A stretch of DNA of 64,000 bases from Angiostrongylus vasorum (GCA_018806985.1 JADANN010000059.1:20154-84153), one strand, 5' to 3'. Shown: positions 53,479 to 64,000, counted from the first letter of the stretch. Made by a program: numbers and translations. Notes: a model not told the origin generated them from the letters alone.

Positions 53479-53768
53479 AAAGGATAAAGCTCTCGGTGTT
53501 GATCAATCCCAGAAGGATGCGCCATGCATTCGACTTCATGAAGTATCGTTGGAGGTGATTGAATGCATATGTGGCCTTTACAATGATTCGCGGTGGCTTG
53601 TCGATGTATCAAGCCAGTGCTTCTATTCTGAGAAGTCTGGTACTAATTTGCCGATCCCGGAGGGATGGAGGGCTTGGTGGGCTATGGGGGCGGGGAGCGG
53701 GGGATCATCTATTCCACGTGTGTTGCAAGGCGCCTTCGACCATTGCGCCACACGCACCCTACGGGGGG
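53479..53768 (-). mobile_element. tRNA-derived SINE (minus)
   Basis: On the minus strand: TGTGGCGCAATGGTCGAAGG (A box), then a slightly expanded B-box region with a run of C, then the body with CCACCAAGCCCTCCATCCC and the end GAGAGCTTTATCCTTTT. A G-rich stretch at 53764-53785 (GGGGGGTGGGGGGGGTGGGG) flanks the head. Confidence 0.88.
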
Positions 53769-54375
53769 TGGGGGGGGTGGGGGGCTTATTTACCAAATGC
53801 ACTGTTCTAGCTTTCAGGCACCTGTTTTTGCAAAATCGTTGGCATTTTCAACACCCTGAAATGGGGTGAACAGTTCCTGGTACTTTAGGGCACTTCGAAA
53901 GGATAGAGGAGATGAGACATTGAGTTAGTCAGAACTGTAAATCAAACACAAACATAAATGGGCTAATCGGCCGGCCTGAAGAATGTTAGTAATCGAAAGA
54001 GACGCGCTTTGGACAAATCAAATCATGGCACTACTGCTTCTTCTCGTTGACGCTTATTTTGCTTACGTGGAGTAGAAAATCAGCGCATTGCTTCATCTCG
54101 AGGCAACTTTCTACAACATGCACTGATAGTAAAAAGCACAACTACGATAAAGAAGAAAATACAAGCAAAAACGGATTTAGAATAAGCTAATCTCATAGCT
54201 TCACTCGTCACACAGCATGGTGCCAACATCGAGTTCTTCCGGAAAGCAAGGGACTTAACTATATAGTGACAGCATAGAACTAGGAAAGGACAACTACCCA
54301 GAACAGCTCTAACACATTGCTTGAGTAGTATTAATCGTAACATTACAAAGATAAAACTGGCAAAAAGTCTCACTT

Positions 54376-54642
54376 ATGAACTTGTTCTCGAGATATCTAG
54401 TAACTCTTCGAAGAGATTCTGCACATAGGAAACGTGGTGTCGACAACGGGGAAGTGAAGACAATAACCATTCGGGTTAGTACAGCGGGCAGACGCTATGC
54501 GACTGGTGAGGACGTGCAAAGCACCGCCCACGTGATCGTTGACGGTTGCATTCCCGTTCTCGGTACCTTCTTCCAATTAAGAAAGCCCATAGGAAATCCT
54601 GAAGAAGCTCTAGTACACCTTCAGGGATCTTTCAACAGATAG
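54376..54642 (+). CDS. Hypothetical ORF
   Basis: An 88-codon frame with balanced composition (EVKTITIRVSTAGRRYATGE, then DVQSTAHVIVDGCIPVLGTF and RKPIGNPEEALVHLQGSFNR). The antisense is also partly open. No domain or splice site identifies it. It is followed by the AT repeat. Confidence 0.3.
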   Translation: MNLFSRYLVTLRRDSAHRKRGVDNGEVKTITIRVSTAGRRYATGEDVQSTAHVIVDGCIPVLGTFFQLRKPIGNPEEALVHLQGSFNR

Positions 54643-54737
54643 GTAGGGATCTGTTTGATGTTTGAATATGGAAGGAAAGCACTGGCGTTGTATTCATTTG
54701 CAAGAAAATGCTCCAATCTTTACACTGTCGTTCAGAG

Positions 54738-54750
54738 TATCTATATATGC

Positions 54751-54809
<59 letters not shown>
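54738..54809 (+). repeat. (AT)n microsatellite
   Basis: About 70 bp of alternating AT/TA, preceded by short imperfect TATATGCATATACA units. It generates Ile-Tyr repeats in all frames and could extrude as a cruciform. Confidence 0.97.
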
Positions 54810-54811
<2 letters not shown>

Positions 54812-55775
54812 AGCAAAGGCAATGTAGCACTCTGTTCTCGGCAGAATGGTATTTCTATAGTGAAATCGTTTAGGACATTATGCATATATTTCTCTTTCTT
54901 ACTCCTAACGTGCATTTTATTGTATCTCAAGTTATTGGACCCTGTCCCTCACCGATATCACTTGACCACCGGGCACGCCACTGGATTCGACCCTACGACA
55001 TTAAGGTCATCCGTTGGAAACTAGTCACGCCCCATAGCAATGCCGTCTGACCTCAGAAGACGCGTGAAAATCACCATCACCCATCCTCATCACATTGTTC
55101 TCCCCCTTGATTATCGCCTCTCACAACCCTCTTCCATTTCCTTAGGCCACGAGTCATATGTAGTGGCCATTGTGGCCCGGTACTGCCTCTATGGAAGTCG
55201 CATTCTGCACTCTTTTCGGGGTTTATTTTGGCGGACAGCACATTTTTTACCTAAACCTCTTGTTATCAATCGATAGCTCATCCAACACAGGCGTTGTTGT
55301 GGCCGTGATTCATGGAAAGGTGTTCATTTCCACACTTAGTAGCTTCCAAAACAGCTGCTGACAAGTTCGCTGCTTGTGAATTTGTCTAGTAGTCTAGTTA
55401 TCTGCCACCTGAATTCCAATCGCAGTTATGAATCATGGCAACCTTATGGGACTATAAAAATGCCGAAGTGACTTCAATACAAGCCGCAAAACACTTCTAA
55501 GTGTTCACAGCAATATGATTTTATGGTGGACCATAAGTAGAACAAAGTAGCACGTATATATCACTGCAGCGATGGAGTCTCTTCCATAATTGTGACATTT
55601 TTCAACATTCAAACTCCTAACTGTTAAGAAATTATGGTGTGTTTCCCAAAAACCAGCAAGCCGGTATCAGACATAGAAAAGGCGTCATCGTACGCTCCAG
55701 GAACGCAAAAAATCACTGCATCGGTGGGTACGTATTAACTTTCTCGCGATGACACCTAGTTTTTACATGAGTTCA
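54810..55775. other. No supported gene
   Basis: The ORFs 55040-55276 and 55170-55361 overlap in different frames and neither is convincing. The inverted-duplication arm starts at 55776. Confidence 0.4.
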
Positions 55776-55829
55776 CAGTTGTCGCAGTAGTGAAGCATTT
55801 CCACGCAATAAGGGTAACCACAAGCATCC

Positions 55830-56663
55830 TTGATTTCTCATTTCCTCGCTTCTGTGTATTTCTACCTCATACAAGTTACCAATTTCGGTGGCAGACGTAT
55901 TTTTGTCATTTCCTTGAGTACTAACTCTTTGCTGCTAATTAGGAATCTTAAAACCTGGAAAGTTGTGGATTGCAGGACAGACGTTCTCCAAAAGGCCATT
56001 TCCGTCGACTTAATCGTGGTGCATGGTAGTAGTCGGTATGAAGTATGGTTGGGTAAATCCTTTCATCCACACATTTTTCGTTATTGGTTGTTTACGGATG
56101 GCTCAGTGTTCGAACAAAAAATTATGCGCTATTTTTGCCTAGCTGCTCTAGAAAGTGGCAAGATTGAGTTCATCGATGGGACAAGGTAGAGTCTCTTTCT
56201 CGTTGTTTTGATTGTTCAGATGCCAGTTATGACTGTCTAACAAGTTTCGATCAGCTGCTAAGCATTCTTCCAGGATTCGCGCTTCCGAATACACGCAAGG
56301 TTCCGTAGTTTCGAAAAAGATAGTGGAGAAATGGAACTACAAAGCCAAGGGACTGTTTTTGAGAACCTCTACGGTCATCTCCGTGTTGAATGCCACAATG
56401 AGAAGTGCGCTTGGTTCATGTCCACAGACCTGGAGTGCATTTACTGGTGTTTTAGTGGAATTTTGCTACACCATTTCAAAACCTCCCTCTTGGGGCTTGC
56501 CAGTGACCAAATGGGTGAGCGAAAGGCTACAACAATAATACCATGGCTGTACTGGAAGGGCTATATAGGGGGGACTATACTGTACGAAGATTATATCTTC
56601 GCAAAGAAAGAAGAAAATGGCAAAATCAAACTCTTCCTTCTAACGATTTGTATGAAATCATGA
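55830..56663 (+). pseudogene. Conserved but frame-broken ORFs in right arm
   Basis: Two plus frames, 55830-56189 (119 codons) and 56331-56663 (110 codons), correspond to minus frames at 22593-23759. The second contains VFENLYGHLRVECHNEKCAW then FMSTDLECIYWCFSGILLHH, with Cys/His spacing that could bind zinc. That reading is not preserved in the left copy. Unidentified. Confidence 0.35.
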
Positions 56664-57069
56664 TTCGAAAAGTTTTGTCATTCTTTTGTAATGTTTCACA
56701 ATTTAGCTAGAAGAAACGAAGAAATGGTTAAAGCTAATGCCATCACTAGCGTACCAGACTTCCAAAAAAGTGGTCCAGATTAATTTACAACTTCATATTG
56801 GATCATAGAAGAAACAAAAACGCTATGTGTTGTCTACGGCTGCGGTTTCATGTTCGTTGTGCCAACTAGACCCGAAATTTTCCTTACAATTATATGTCGT
56901 GCAATCCCACCACAAATATAAATTTCAGTCTGTTTGTAAAACAAGAGAAGAACTGATAGTGTAGTGCCGTTCGATTCGACTCTGTATACGAATCCTGGCC
57001 GTTAAACTAATCTTTTCTTTACTTTTTTCAGGTGGTCCATTATTTAATACGATAGTACAAACTTGAACT

Positions 57070-57162
57070 ATGAATAAGCACTGTGTGCGGCGTCGTTTGA
57101 TTGTTAATATGTTGGACCCCGAACTCGAAGAACTTACTGAAATAGGAATATTACCAATGAAG
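57070..57162 (+). CDS. Exon 1 of the small conserved gene, right copy (starts MNKH)
   Basis: Identical in length and splice donor (AAG|GTGAGT) to 22352-22444. It reads MNKHCVRRRLIVNMLDP then ELEELTEIGILPMK. The only differences are four residues. Downstream, the acceptor TTTTCACTTAG near 57323 allows a continuation in the same phase that ends at the same TGA as the left copy. An alternative frame (EAVEHTRRSESEEHEPSTRK) is also open in both copies. Function unknown. Confidence 0.45.
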
Positions 57163-58268
57163 GTGAGTGAGTAGTTTGGAAAGTGAGTATGAAGCAGAGA
57201 TGGAGGTAATATATATTGCTTCTGACTTTGTGTTGTGAAATTTTATATTGCAACTTTCTTGATTTGAGTATGCATCCTCAAAACTCCTTTCAGGATTTGT
57301 GTAGAGGCTTTTCATATTTTCACTTAGAACCGAACACATTTAAAACAAGAACGGAATCACGGAAGAAGCTGTAGAGCACACGAGGAGAAGTGAAAGTGAA
57401 GAACACGAACCAAGCACTCGAAAGCGGTGTAGTGAAGAGCAAGGGTGCGATTCTGAATATGCTGTTCGGCGCTTAGTCTTTCTTGATTTGTTAGTATGAA
57501 CGCATTTTATGAGTTGTAGAGCGTAACTTTTTCCCTATAGTGTGGCACATCAACGCCCATATGGCTTATGAGATCACTTCTGCTCAGCTTTTTTCATTTG
57601 ATCAGTCGCTGAAATACTTTCGATGTTTTTCTTCCATCAAGAGTGTTTTTTACTTTCTCCGTTTTCTTTTATCCTCTACTCAGCACCTTAATTTCCTCAT
57701 AAATCCTGGCTATCTGCATTGCAATAAATGTTTTTCCAAATTCAGGTTATCTTGTTGATGACAAAGTTTTCATCGTCGGCTTTCGCCAACTCTAGGAAAT
57801 GAACAAATCTATGGCCACTGGAGACCAGTCAGTACCTTTTATGAAGGCGATGGTTATCGATTTGCACTGCGTGGCTTAATGTTGGTCCTACTCACAAATC
57901 GATAACCAGTATTCCACTGTTTTGACAAGTTTGAAGGAGTCTGTTGTCGAAAACGTTTTGTTGCGGCTAACATTTGAGATCTTTGGCCTTTTTTTTCTGC
58001 CGCAGTGGTTCGAAATAGGATTCTTCCGCACTACAGTCTCTCTTCTCTGGTAGACTTCTACTTCCAACGGTAAGAGTAGGTTTCTTGAAATTATGAACTA
58101 GCATGGTAGACTCGGACAGTCACTAAAGTTTCTTTACATTTCAAATGCTTTTCAAGAACCAACCTTGGCATCGAAGTATTGAATGAAAGCCTCATAGAAG
58201 TCACTGGCTATTTTAGAGGGCCATTTCCACGTTCATAAAGATAGCCTCGATCGCAGGTTTGTAGCATA

Positions 58269-58660
58269 TTGACACTGGGCAACATTGGGCATAGAACACT
58301 CGAGGTCATAACCTATCCACGTGCTCCCATGGATAACCTTCGATTCCAGTGGTCACTTATTCAATGGATGGAAAATCATGTCCAGTTTGTGTCCACAAGG
58401 ACATCAACTACGAGGACTCCCCTACTGTCGTGTGACACAACCAATTATAGGCAGGAACACCTATGCAGATGAATACATGAAAATACGTGCAGAGTGCCAA
58501 AATCGGTTCAGAAGAGCACAGACAGCGTTCCCAATCAGCAGGATCAACGGAAATCTTAAAACTGGGTCGGTTTCGGTGTCTCGTTAACTCCTTTCCTCCA
58601 TCTGAAGATGCCCCACGTAGCCTCGCCTCTAACCGTTTATGAACCGTTTAATTAGGAACT
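58269..58660 (-). mobile_element. Old RTE-like 5' leader fragment inside the arm (right copy)
   Basis: Reverse complement of 20866-21290. It ends, in plus orientation, with CCACGTAGCCTCGCCTCTAA, which parallels the RTE leader text CCACGTTACCTCGCGGCTAA at 48070. The two overlapping plus ORFs here are by-products. Confidence 0.5.
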
Positions 58661-58761
58661 TCCATGGCGTAGCTGCTTTTCAAGCTGATCGAAAAATATG
58701 GTAAAATGAGAACAGCATAACCGTGAGGCGGTTCCTCTACATTGTTCAATAATAGAAAGAG

Positions 58762-59058
58762 TCAAATGGCCAACAAGATCTGGCAGTTCCATAAGTTATA
58801 TGTCTTTGCAATGTAATAAAGGATGATAATTCTGCTTATAGCCCATGAATCACTTTTGTTAATTGATAGAGGAGGAATTAAACGGTTTATTCGTCTACTC
58901 TTCTCAATAGAACAAGTACAATCGATTATTATTCTAGTCAGATCAGGAAAACCAATACAATCGACTTTTCCCTTGCTGAGATTTGGAGAACTAATACAAT
59001 AGATTGTTAATCTACGCACATCCGAGCAACTAATACAATCGATTATTACTTTATTCAT
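58762..59058 (-). CDS. ORF with four in-frame 13-residue repeats (right copy)
   Basis: A 98-codon minus frame. After MNK come four consecutive 13-residue units: VIIDCISCSDVRR, LTIYCISSPNLSK, GKVDCIGFPDLTR and IIIDCTCSIEKSR, each with Cys at position 5. The rest is less regular (PPLSINKSDSWAISRIIILY). The repeat is exactly 39 bp per unit. The frame breaks in the left copy (20439-20605). It may be a coding repeat or a minisatellite that happens to stay in frame. No family is recognised. Confidence 0.4.
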   Translation of the reverse strand: MNKVIIDCISCSDVRRLTIYCISSPNLSKGKVDCIGFPDLTRIIIDCTCSIEKSRRINRLIPPLSINKSDSWAISRIIILYYIAKTYNLWNCQILLAI

Positions 59059-59579
59059 ATGGCGAATCCCATTTCATCAAATGGAGACAGAGCGAATTAT
59101 GAAACAAAGGAAATAAAATACGTGATATGACTGGGAAGTCTTCGACGGCAAATCAACATTCCTCCAAGGAGTTCAGTGATCTGAGTTGGCCCAACACAAA
59201 GTGAGCTTTCAGCTCTGTGCGGTGTTTCTTATGGCTGGAACATTATATCCTACGAAACAAGTATACGTTTGCGGTGACGAACGATATTGGATGTGACAAC
59301 TGATGATTGTACATCGGCGACACAATACGGAACACTCCTTTCACCACTATAAAGACGCACACGGTTGTAGATCCTGTCACTTCAGTTGTTGACATAAAAT
59401 ACATTTCATCGACATTTTCCCAAATCCCACAACAAGTGGATCCATACTAAACTAAAGATCTTCGACAACTTTTTTTTTAAGAGGATGTTTTCGATATACT
59501 GGGCCGATAGTTTTGTAATCGACGCAAACGGCTTAACAAGGTGCAGCGAAATCACACTTAGGGGGAATTTCAGGACGCC

Positions 59580-60395
59580 CTATCCACAAAGTTCTCGTTT
59601 AAATCAAAGGTAGTATTCGAATATCCAGTCTAAGACTCTCTCTCTAATAATCTTGCCATTCGTTTTTAAACTTGACGTTATGTAATGGCTGTTGTAGCTT
59701 TTTATTAGTGTAGTTGACAAAAAGTTGCTCGAAAGAGCTTTTTTCGAAAATCTGAAGGCCGTCAATGTCTGGAAATTCAGCAAAGGGGTCGGATTGCGGC
59801 GCAATGCAATTCAGCGACCCATAACCAGCCATTCGAACAACCGTTCATAGGTAACCTTTGACGTAAAACCGACATAAAACTGTACGTTCTTCTCTTATCC
59901 CCGGTGTACGTACTCTCGAAAGGTCTTTATCACTGGCTTCAGCAGAGCTCTCATCAGTCTCTCAAAGTTTGCCCCGTAAGAGTACACCACTGTCCATATG
60001 AAGCGCTTAAATCTAATTTCTCTCCTCAGTAGCACTTCTAAGGTTTCCCAGTAGCCTAGCCGTGTGCGTAATTCGAAAGACTGACAAAATTTCATCGTCA
60101 ACGTTCTTGAGTCACATAATGCTTATAGGACCTAATGTTTCGAGATAATCAACTGCATCGTCAATGCAAGCAATGTACTCTTGGCCGCTTTCGAGGAATT
60201 GATACTTTTCCAAACCAAGTGCAAGTAGTTAAACCGCGCGTTGTTTGAAGGTCACCGGCTCCACAATTTGGTAAGAAACAATCAAGCATCTTCCCATAGC
60301 TGACGGCCTGACAAGGAATACAAGATTTCTCTAAAAGACAGGATTCAATATTGACCCCAAAAATACAACCGACTCTACCAGATTGGATTTTGTTT
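59580..60395 (-). pseudogene. Myosin motor-domain pseudogene, right copy, P-loop deleted
   Basis: Minus-strand counterpart of 18840-19960. It has SGRVGCIFGVNIES then CLLEKSC, the YQFLESGQEYIAC region, LGYWETLEVLLRREIRFKRF, YSYGANFERLMRALLKPVIK and DPFAEFPDIDG with IFEKSSFEQLFVNYTNKKLQ. NYTNKKLQQ is closer to the family NYTNEKLQQ than the left copy's NYTDKNLQ. The region encoding the ATP-binding P-loop is absent because of the 310-bp deletion. Stops and frame changes persist. The gene was already dead when the segment was duplicated, or died soon after, since several lesions are shared. Confidence 0.88.
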
Positions 60396-62218
60396 GGACC
60401 ATTGTTGAACGTTGGCATGAATGACCAATATTTTTAATGACTGGTCAGCTTACACAACATTGTTATGGAATTGTCATTAGGCTCACTATTTGACTTTTTC
60501 TCCTCCTTTTTCGTCGTTGTGGTCCAAGTCGACTGTCCACAGCCGAGTCTGCTCAAGAGGTGTGGGTTCTTACTCGAGTATAGTCCACTCTTCTGGGAGT
60601 GCAGCACCACAAGAATGAGAACCTCACTCGACAATGTCTTCCTTCTACAAAACGCTTGCTGCTGATTTCCCACTGACAAATTTCATGTAAATAAACGATC
60701 CTACACTAATCGGCATAGTACCAGCTAAAACGTTGCAAAACAGTACTTTTCGAAACCTGCCATTAGTTGACGTCGGCGTGCTTTACTAGTATCTTCTAAT
60801 ATTGCTCAGCTTACACGAGTTGTTATTGAATTTTTATTTAGCTGACCTTGCGGCTTCTTCTCCTTAGCGGCGGTGGTCTGATCCGTTTGCCCACGGTCGT
60901 TCGTCCTCGCTACGTGTGGTTGATCGTAGTCAAGTCAGGTCGAATCCTCTGGGGTGGAGAAGCGATGAAATGAAATCTCACTCTACAATACCCTTTTATA
61001 CAAAGGCTGTAGTGGCTGATTGTGTACTGATAAAGACTCGATTTCTTGTAAATAGTCCACCTACAGCAGTTGGCGTAGTTTTATCTAATAATTAAAAAAG
61101 CAATGCTTGTCAAAACACGCCATCGTTTGTCTTCAGCATGACTAGTCAATATCTTTCTGGTTTCCTCAGTTTTCACGAAATTATTATGTAATTTTTACGC
61201 AGACGTCGAAACTTTAGGCGAATAAAAATTCAACAACACTTTTACGGAAACAGAACTGTCTTAGAAGACATCACTGTCGGCTGTTTGGGAGGCAAAAATA
61301 AGCACGATTAAATTGGGAACGGAGTGTGACAGCCTTCAAGTGCTTGCAAAACTTCAGCGCTCACTTTAGCGATTCAAGAACTAGGCACATTCCACGTTAT
61401 GCCATCACACCGACAAATCTGACGCTCCGGAAACGAAGAAAATCCCACTGATTGAGTGAGCGATGGTGAATGGTTCTTCAAACAAAGATGCGTATACCCC
61501 TGTGATAATAATGCCCTTCAATATGCTGGCCTTACATAACCTCTGATTACTCCGGAATCGGTAGACTGACTTCTCCAGAAATCCCTCTGCGATCCACAGA
61601 ATCTAAAGATGCCCTAATGCTTTTTTACCCAAAAGTCGACTCTCATATAAGAAGAGTCGGGTTGACTGGCATTCAAAACAAAGACAAAAAAAATTCTCTA
61701 GCAACTGATTAGCCCTTAAATAAATCCAAAGGTTTTGTAGACGGTGGAAGTAAGTAGACGCGTGAAGTGGAAGTGTTGAGATCCGCACAACATATATTAA
61801 GACGTTTCGAGACAAATTAAAAAAAAATAAGGCAAAAATAACAAGCGACACTGTGGAATGAAAACAATTGTCGTTATGGCAGAGCTACAGCTCAGAGCAA
61901 TGAGTTTCTGAGCCTACAAGACGGACCTGTTTTTGAAAGCAACCCAACATTCTACACAGATGAGTATTCTTTACTAAGAACTTAGACAGCCTATTTTAGT
62001 AAGCCCTGAGTCTTAACAGATTTTCCACTTGCTGCGTTCTTTGATCAGCAACAGCTGTCAGTTTTCATCTCAGTGACGAGAACCGTTGCCTAATACGAGA
62101 ACCTCCACAGATCTTTTGCAGCTGAGTGCGTTGTTGTTCGATGGGGGTCACAGAACGGCTGCACCTCTCTTTTATTGTTTTCCTGGTCTCTGAGGCGCGA
62201 AGATTGCTTATTCTGCTG

Positions 62219-62268
62219 CCGCATCCCTCAGGGATTGGTAACGCAGAGAGCTTTATCTTTTACCCTTT
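62219..62268 (+). mobile_element. tRNA-derived SINE, 3' end fragment
   Basis: GCATCCCTCAGGGATTGGTA, then GAGAGCTTTATCTTTTACCC is the last 50 bp of the SINE family. It abuts the outer end of the right arm, so the break that ended the duplication may lie within a SINE. Confidence 0.75.
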
Positions 62269-62716
62269 ATTCGTGATATCAGGATGTTGTTTTTTGTATT
62301 CGTGTCCGCCTTCTCATGAAACACAATCGCCTGAGACATGGGCTAAACTCGGGACCCCAGTTGGCCTTTCAACCCGCGATTGCCCTCGCCCTCATCAGGA
62401 GCTCACGTTCTATGCACCGCACCAACGGAGGCCCTTGCTTTGACCTTTTCTTTACTGTATTTGCCATTTAATGAGTATTGACGCAGGGACATTGTTTCTA
62501 GAGACCATCTTCCATTCAATCTCGGTTTTGATTCATAAGCTGTGGTGTTCTTACAAATTGTTAGTACTGGGCGTGACCGTTTATCAATCCATGTGGACTT
62601 GGGATGGTTTTACTTCCAAGGAACAGAACGGAAAAAGAAAATGACCGTTAGAAATATGAAGTTCGGCAAAGTGTTAGCCATTGTGAACTAAATTTTTTGT
62701 GCGGACTTAGTGTCAC

Positions 62717-62850
62717 CTTATCAGAAACAGTGCGTGGGACGACGGTAACAACTTTGATTACTGCGAATTGTTTAGATCCTTCAGCAAGCGAGGAACATGG
62801 AACGAGCTCTTCACATCTGATGTCTGCTGCTGTACGTTTCATGAGTTTTT
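62717..62850 (-). CDS. Probable internal exon, unidentified (minus)
   Basis: On the minus strand ACATTTCAG precedes AAAAACTCATGAAACG and the block ends GATAAG|GTGACA. It reads KLMKRTAADIRCEELVPCSS, LAEGSKQFAVIKVVTVVPRT and VSDK. The frame is open upstream too (NKKWRARENCEYRESSILN), so the exon may be longer. Four Cys and a beta-like VIKVVTVV segment suggest an extracellular domain; that is a guess. No family is recognised. Confidence 0.4.
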
Positions 62851-63326
62851 CTGAAATGTTTAGAATCGAACTTTCTCTGTACTCACAGTTTTCACGAGCT
62901 CTCCATTTTTTGTTGGAGTCAGCACAACAGATGTAATATGTGTTTTTTAATTAAGTATTACGAACCGAAATATTTGCAATCTCTTTTCTATAGAGGTTGC
63001 GAGTGCCCTTACAGAATTCGTTCTCGCTTCGCTGTCTACCCTATATTGTATTCGTAGGAACGTCGTCCACTTGGAAGTGACGAATTCTTCGATGGGGGTT
63101 GTAAACTTCTAGAGGAAAAAGGAATATCCACGTTTTCTTACTAGCGCACCTGACGTACCGGCTGCCATGGAACCATTCAGGTTAGAAGAGCTTATTTCTA
63201 ATGCACGAAACAAGGAGACATTATCCACGTGAACATCGATTTTTTCCAAACTAACCAGCAATGTATTCACTTTAAGCAATAGGTGTGGTGATTCGGAAAA
63301 CTTCTATCCCTACAACTTTATGTTAC

Positions 63327-63491
63327 TTACTTTGTGCTCTTTGTTACTCTTCTTTTTTGACGTTGAGAAGCGTTTTTTTTCTCCCATTTCTGCAGTCGAT
63401 TAATGTAGGGATCAACAGTGGAGCGAGCATTCGTTGAAATTCCCTGTTGAGGAACTAAAACCGACATTTGAAGCTGTTTAAGAACCAGATA
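63327..63491 (-). CDS. Possible terminal exon, basic tail (minus)
   Basis: CAATTTCAG precedes TATCTGGTTCTTAAAC. The 54-residue frame reads YLVLKQLQMSVLVPQQGIST, then NARSTVDPYINRLQKWEKKN and ASQRQKRRVTKSTK before TAA. It conflicts with the plus-strand exon candidate next to it only if both extend. The C-terminus is strongly basic. Unidentified. Confidence 0.35.
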   Translation of the reverse strand, partial: YLVLKQLQMSVLVPQQGISTNARSTVDPYINRLQKWEKKNASQRQKRRVTKSTK

Positions 63492-63511
63492 CTGAAATTG
63501 AGTGATCACAG

Positions 63512-63707
63512 TAATAAGCTCAGTTCTTCCAAAGCGTTTTGTCGTTTCTTTCAAAAGGAAGTGCAAAGCGTTCTCCCTCGATGAGGACGACCAATTGTTG
63601 CACTGTGGACTGAGCGAATTCCATCGTCTTGTGTTACGCAACGGCGAACCCGAACCAGTCGTTAAGTTCGTCCACCAGTCACTGAGGCATCGTAGTGCTG
63701 AGGTGTG
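63512..63707 (+). CDS. Exon candidate, possible start of an integrase zinc-binding domain
   Basis: The acceptor TGATCACAG precedes a frame reading ISSVLPKRFVVSFKRKCKAF, SLDEDDQLLHCGLSEFHRLV, LRNGEPEPVVKFVHQSLRHR and SAEV, with the strong donor TGTG|GTGAGT. The layout of a short beta/turn region followed by V-H-x-x-L-x-H-R resembles the first His pair of H2C2 zinc fingers ahead of retroviral-type integrase cores found in some animal genes. The Cys pair would be in the next exon, outside the window. This assignment is tentative. Confidence 0.4.
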
Positions 63708-64000
63708 GTGAGTGTTTCGTCTTGTTCTAAATTGTTTTGATTTCAAACTTCGTTAATCACCCGAATATGTGTTGTATTATGAACATAAGAAAGAGGTCAA
63801 CCAAAGATTATTGTAAATATGGCTATCTTGGATGGAAATTTTGAGATGCTGTAACTCTGCCCTAACATTACTTTATTAACAAAACTAAGGACCATTAGGA
63901 TTTCCATAGTTTCTCAAAGACTTTCTCCACCGTAAAGCCCTTGAGTTCTGGGAAACGCTTCGCGGACGTTTCTTGCAGCGACGTGGTTGTTGAGGATTTT
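63708..64000. other. Intron or intergenic sequence to window end
   Basis: It starts with the donor GTGAGT of the exon above and holds no further ORF. Confidence 0.4.

Larger units (their letters stand above)
55776..62219. repeat. Right arm of the large inverted duplication
   Basis: Reverse complement of 16909-23772. It starts with CAGTTGTCGCAGTAGTGAAG and ends AATCTTCGC-type text at CTGCTGCCG (62219), where a SINE 3' fragment begins. It lacks about 310 bp relative to the left arm between TTGTTGAACG (about 60404) and CCAGATTGGA (60391), removing the myosin P-loop segment. Colinearity is otherwise complete. Confidence 0.95.

Noticed and set aside
54655..55024. Ile-Tyr repeat proteins
   Set aside because: They are translations of the AT microsatellite.
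63502..63746. Long minus-strand ORF (139 codons) as one gene
   Set aside because: Its upper part (63512-63746) looks like the antisense of a better plus-strand exon; only the part below 63491 has its own acceptor.

Overview
The window looks like nuclear DNA of a parasitic strongylid nematode, most likely a hookworm. It is AT-rich and has no bacterial-style gene packing. Exon-sized reading frames are flanked by nematode splice sites (TTTTCAG acceptors, GTGAGT/GTAAGT donors). The dominant mobile element is an RTE-clade non-LTR retrotransposon of the kind that is abundant in hookworm genomes. Genes are sparse, interrupted and often broken; most of the sequence is intron, intergenic DNA and repeat relics.

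Layout. 1-2066: a truncated plus-strand RTE copy with endonuclease and the start of reverse transcriptase. 2290-16900: fragments of at least four interspersed repeat families, a GT microsatellite, weak hypothetical exons and a small ORF with a perfect TTTCAG|ATG start at 15427. 16909-23772: the left arm of a large inverted duplication, carrying a decayed myosin motor-domain gene. 24000-34200: scattered exon candidates on both strands, including a well-supported unidentified minus-strand terminal exon (28778-29026) and a broken plus-strand gene (31970-34140). 34411-34924: a foldback (long inverted repeat) element. 35036-35833: three in-phase exons of a prostaglandin E synthase 2-like gene on the minus strand, with a SINE in one intron. 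38262-38882 and 44812-48105: minus-strand RTE copies, the second nearly full length. 40824-43645: a cluster of tRNA-derived SINEs. 48500-51320: exon candidates of an unidentified plus-strand gene. 55776-62219: the right arm of the inverted duplication. 62717-63707: exon candidates at the right edge.

Structure. The two 6.4-6.9 kb arms lie in opposite orientation about 32 kb apart and share every feature between their ends: the myosin pseudogene, a short exon beginning MNKH, a 13-residue tandem repeat ORF and an old RTE 5' fragment. The right arm has lost about 0.3 kb that includes the myosin P-loop. The other repeats are RTE (about seven copies or fragments), a tRNA-SINE family (eight copies plus a variant), an unclassified repeat of about 390 bp (repeat B), and two families (C and D) that end in a hammerhead-ribozyme-like core. 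No operon, CRISPR array, true tRNA or rRNA gene was found.
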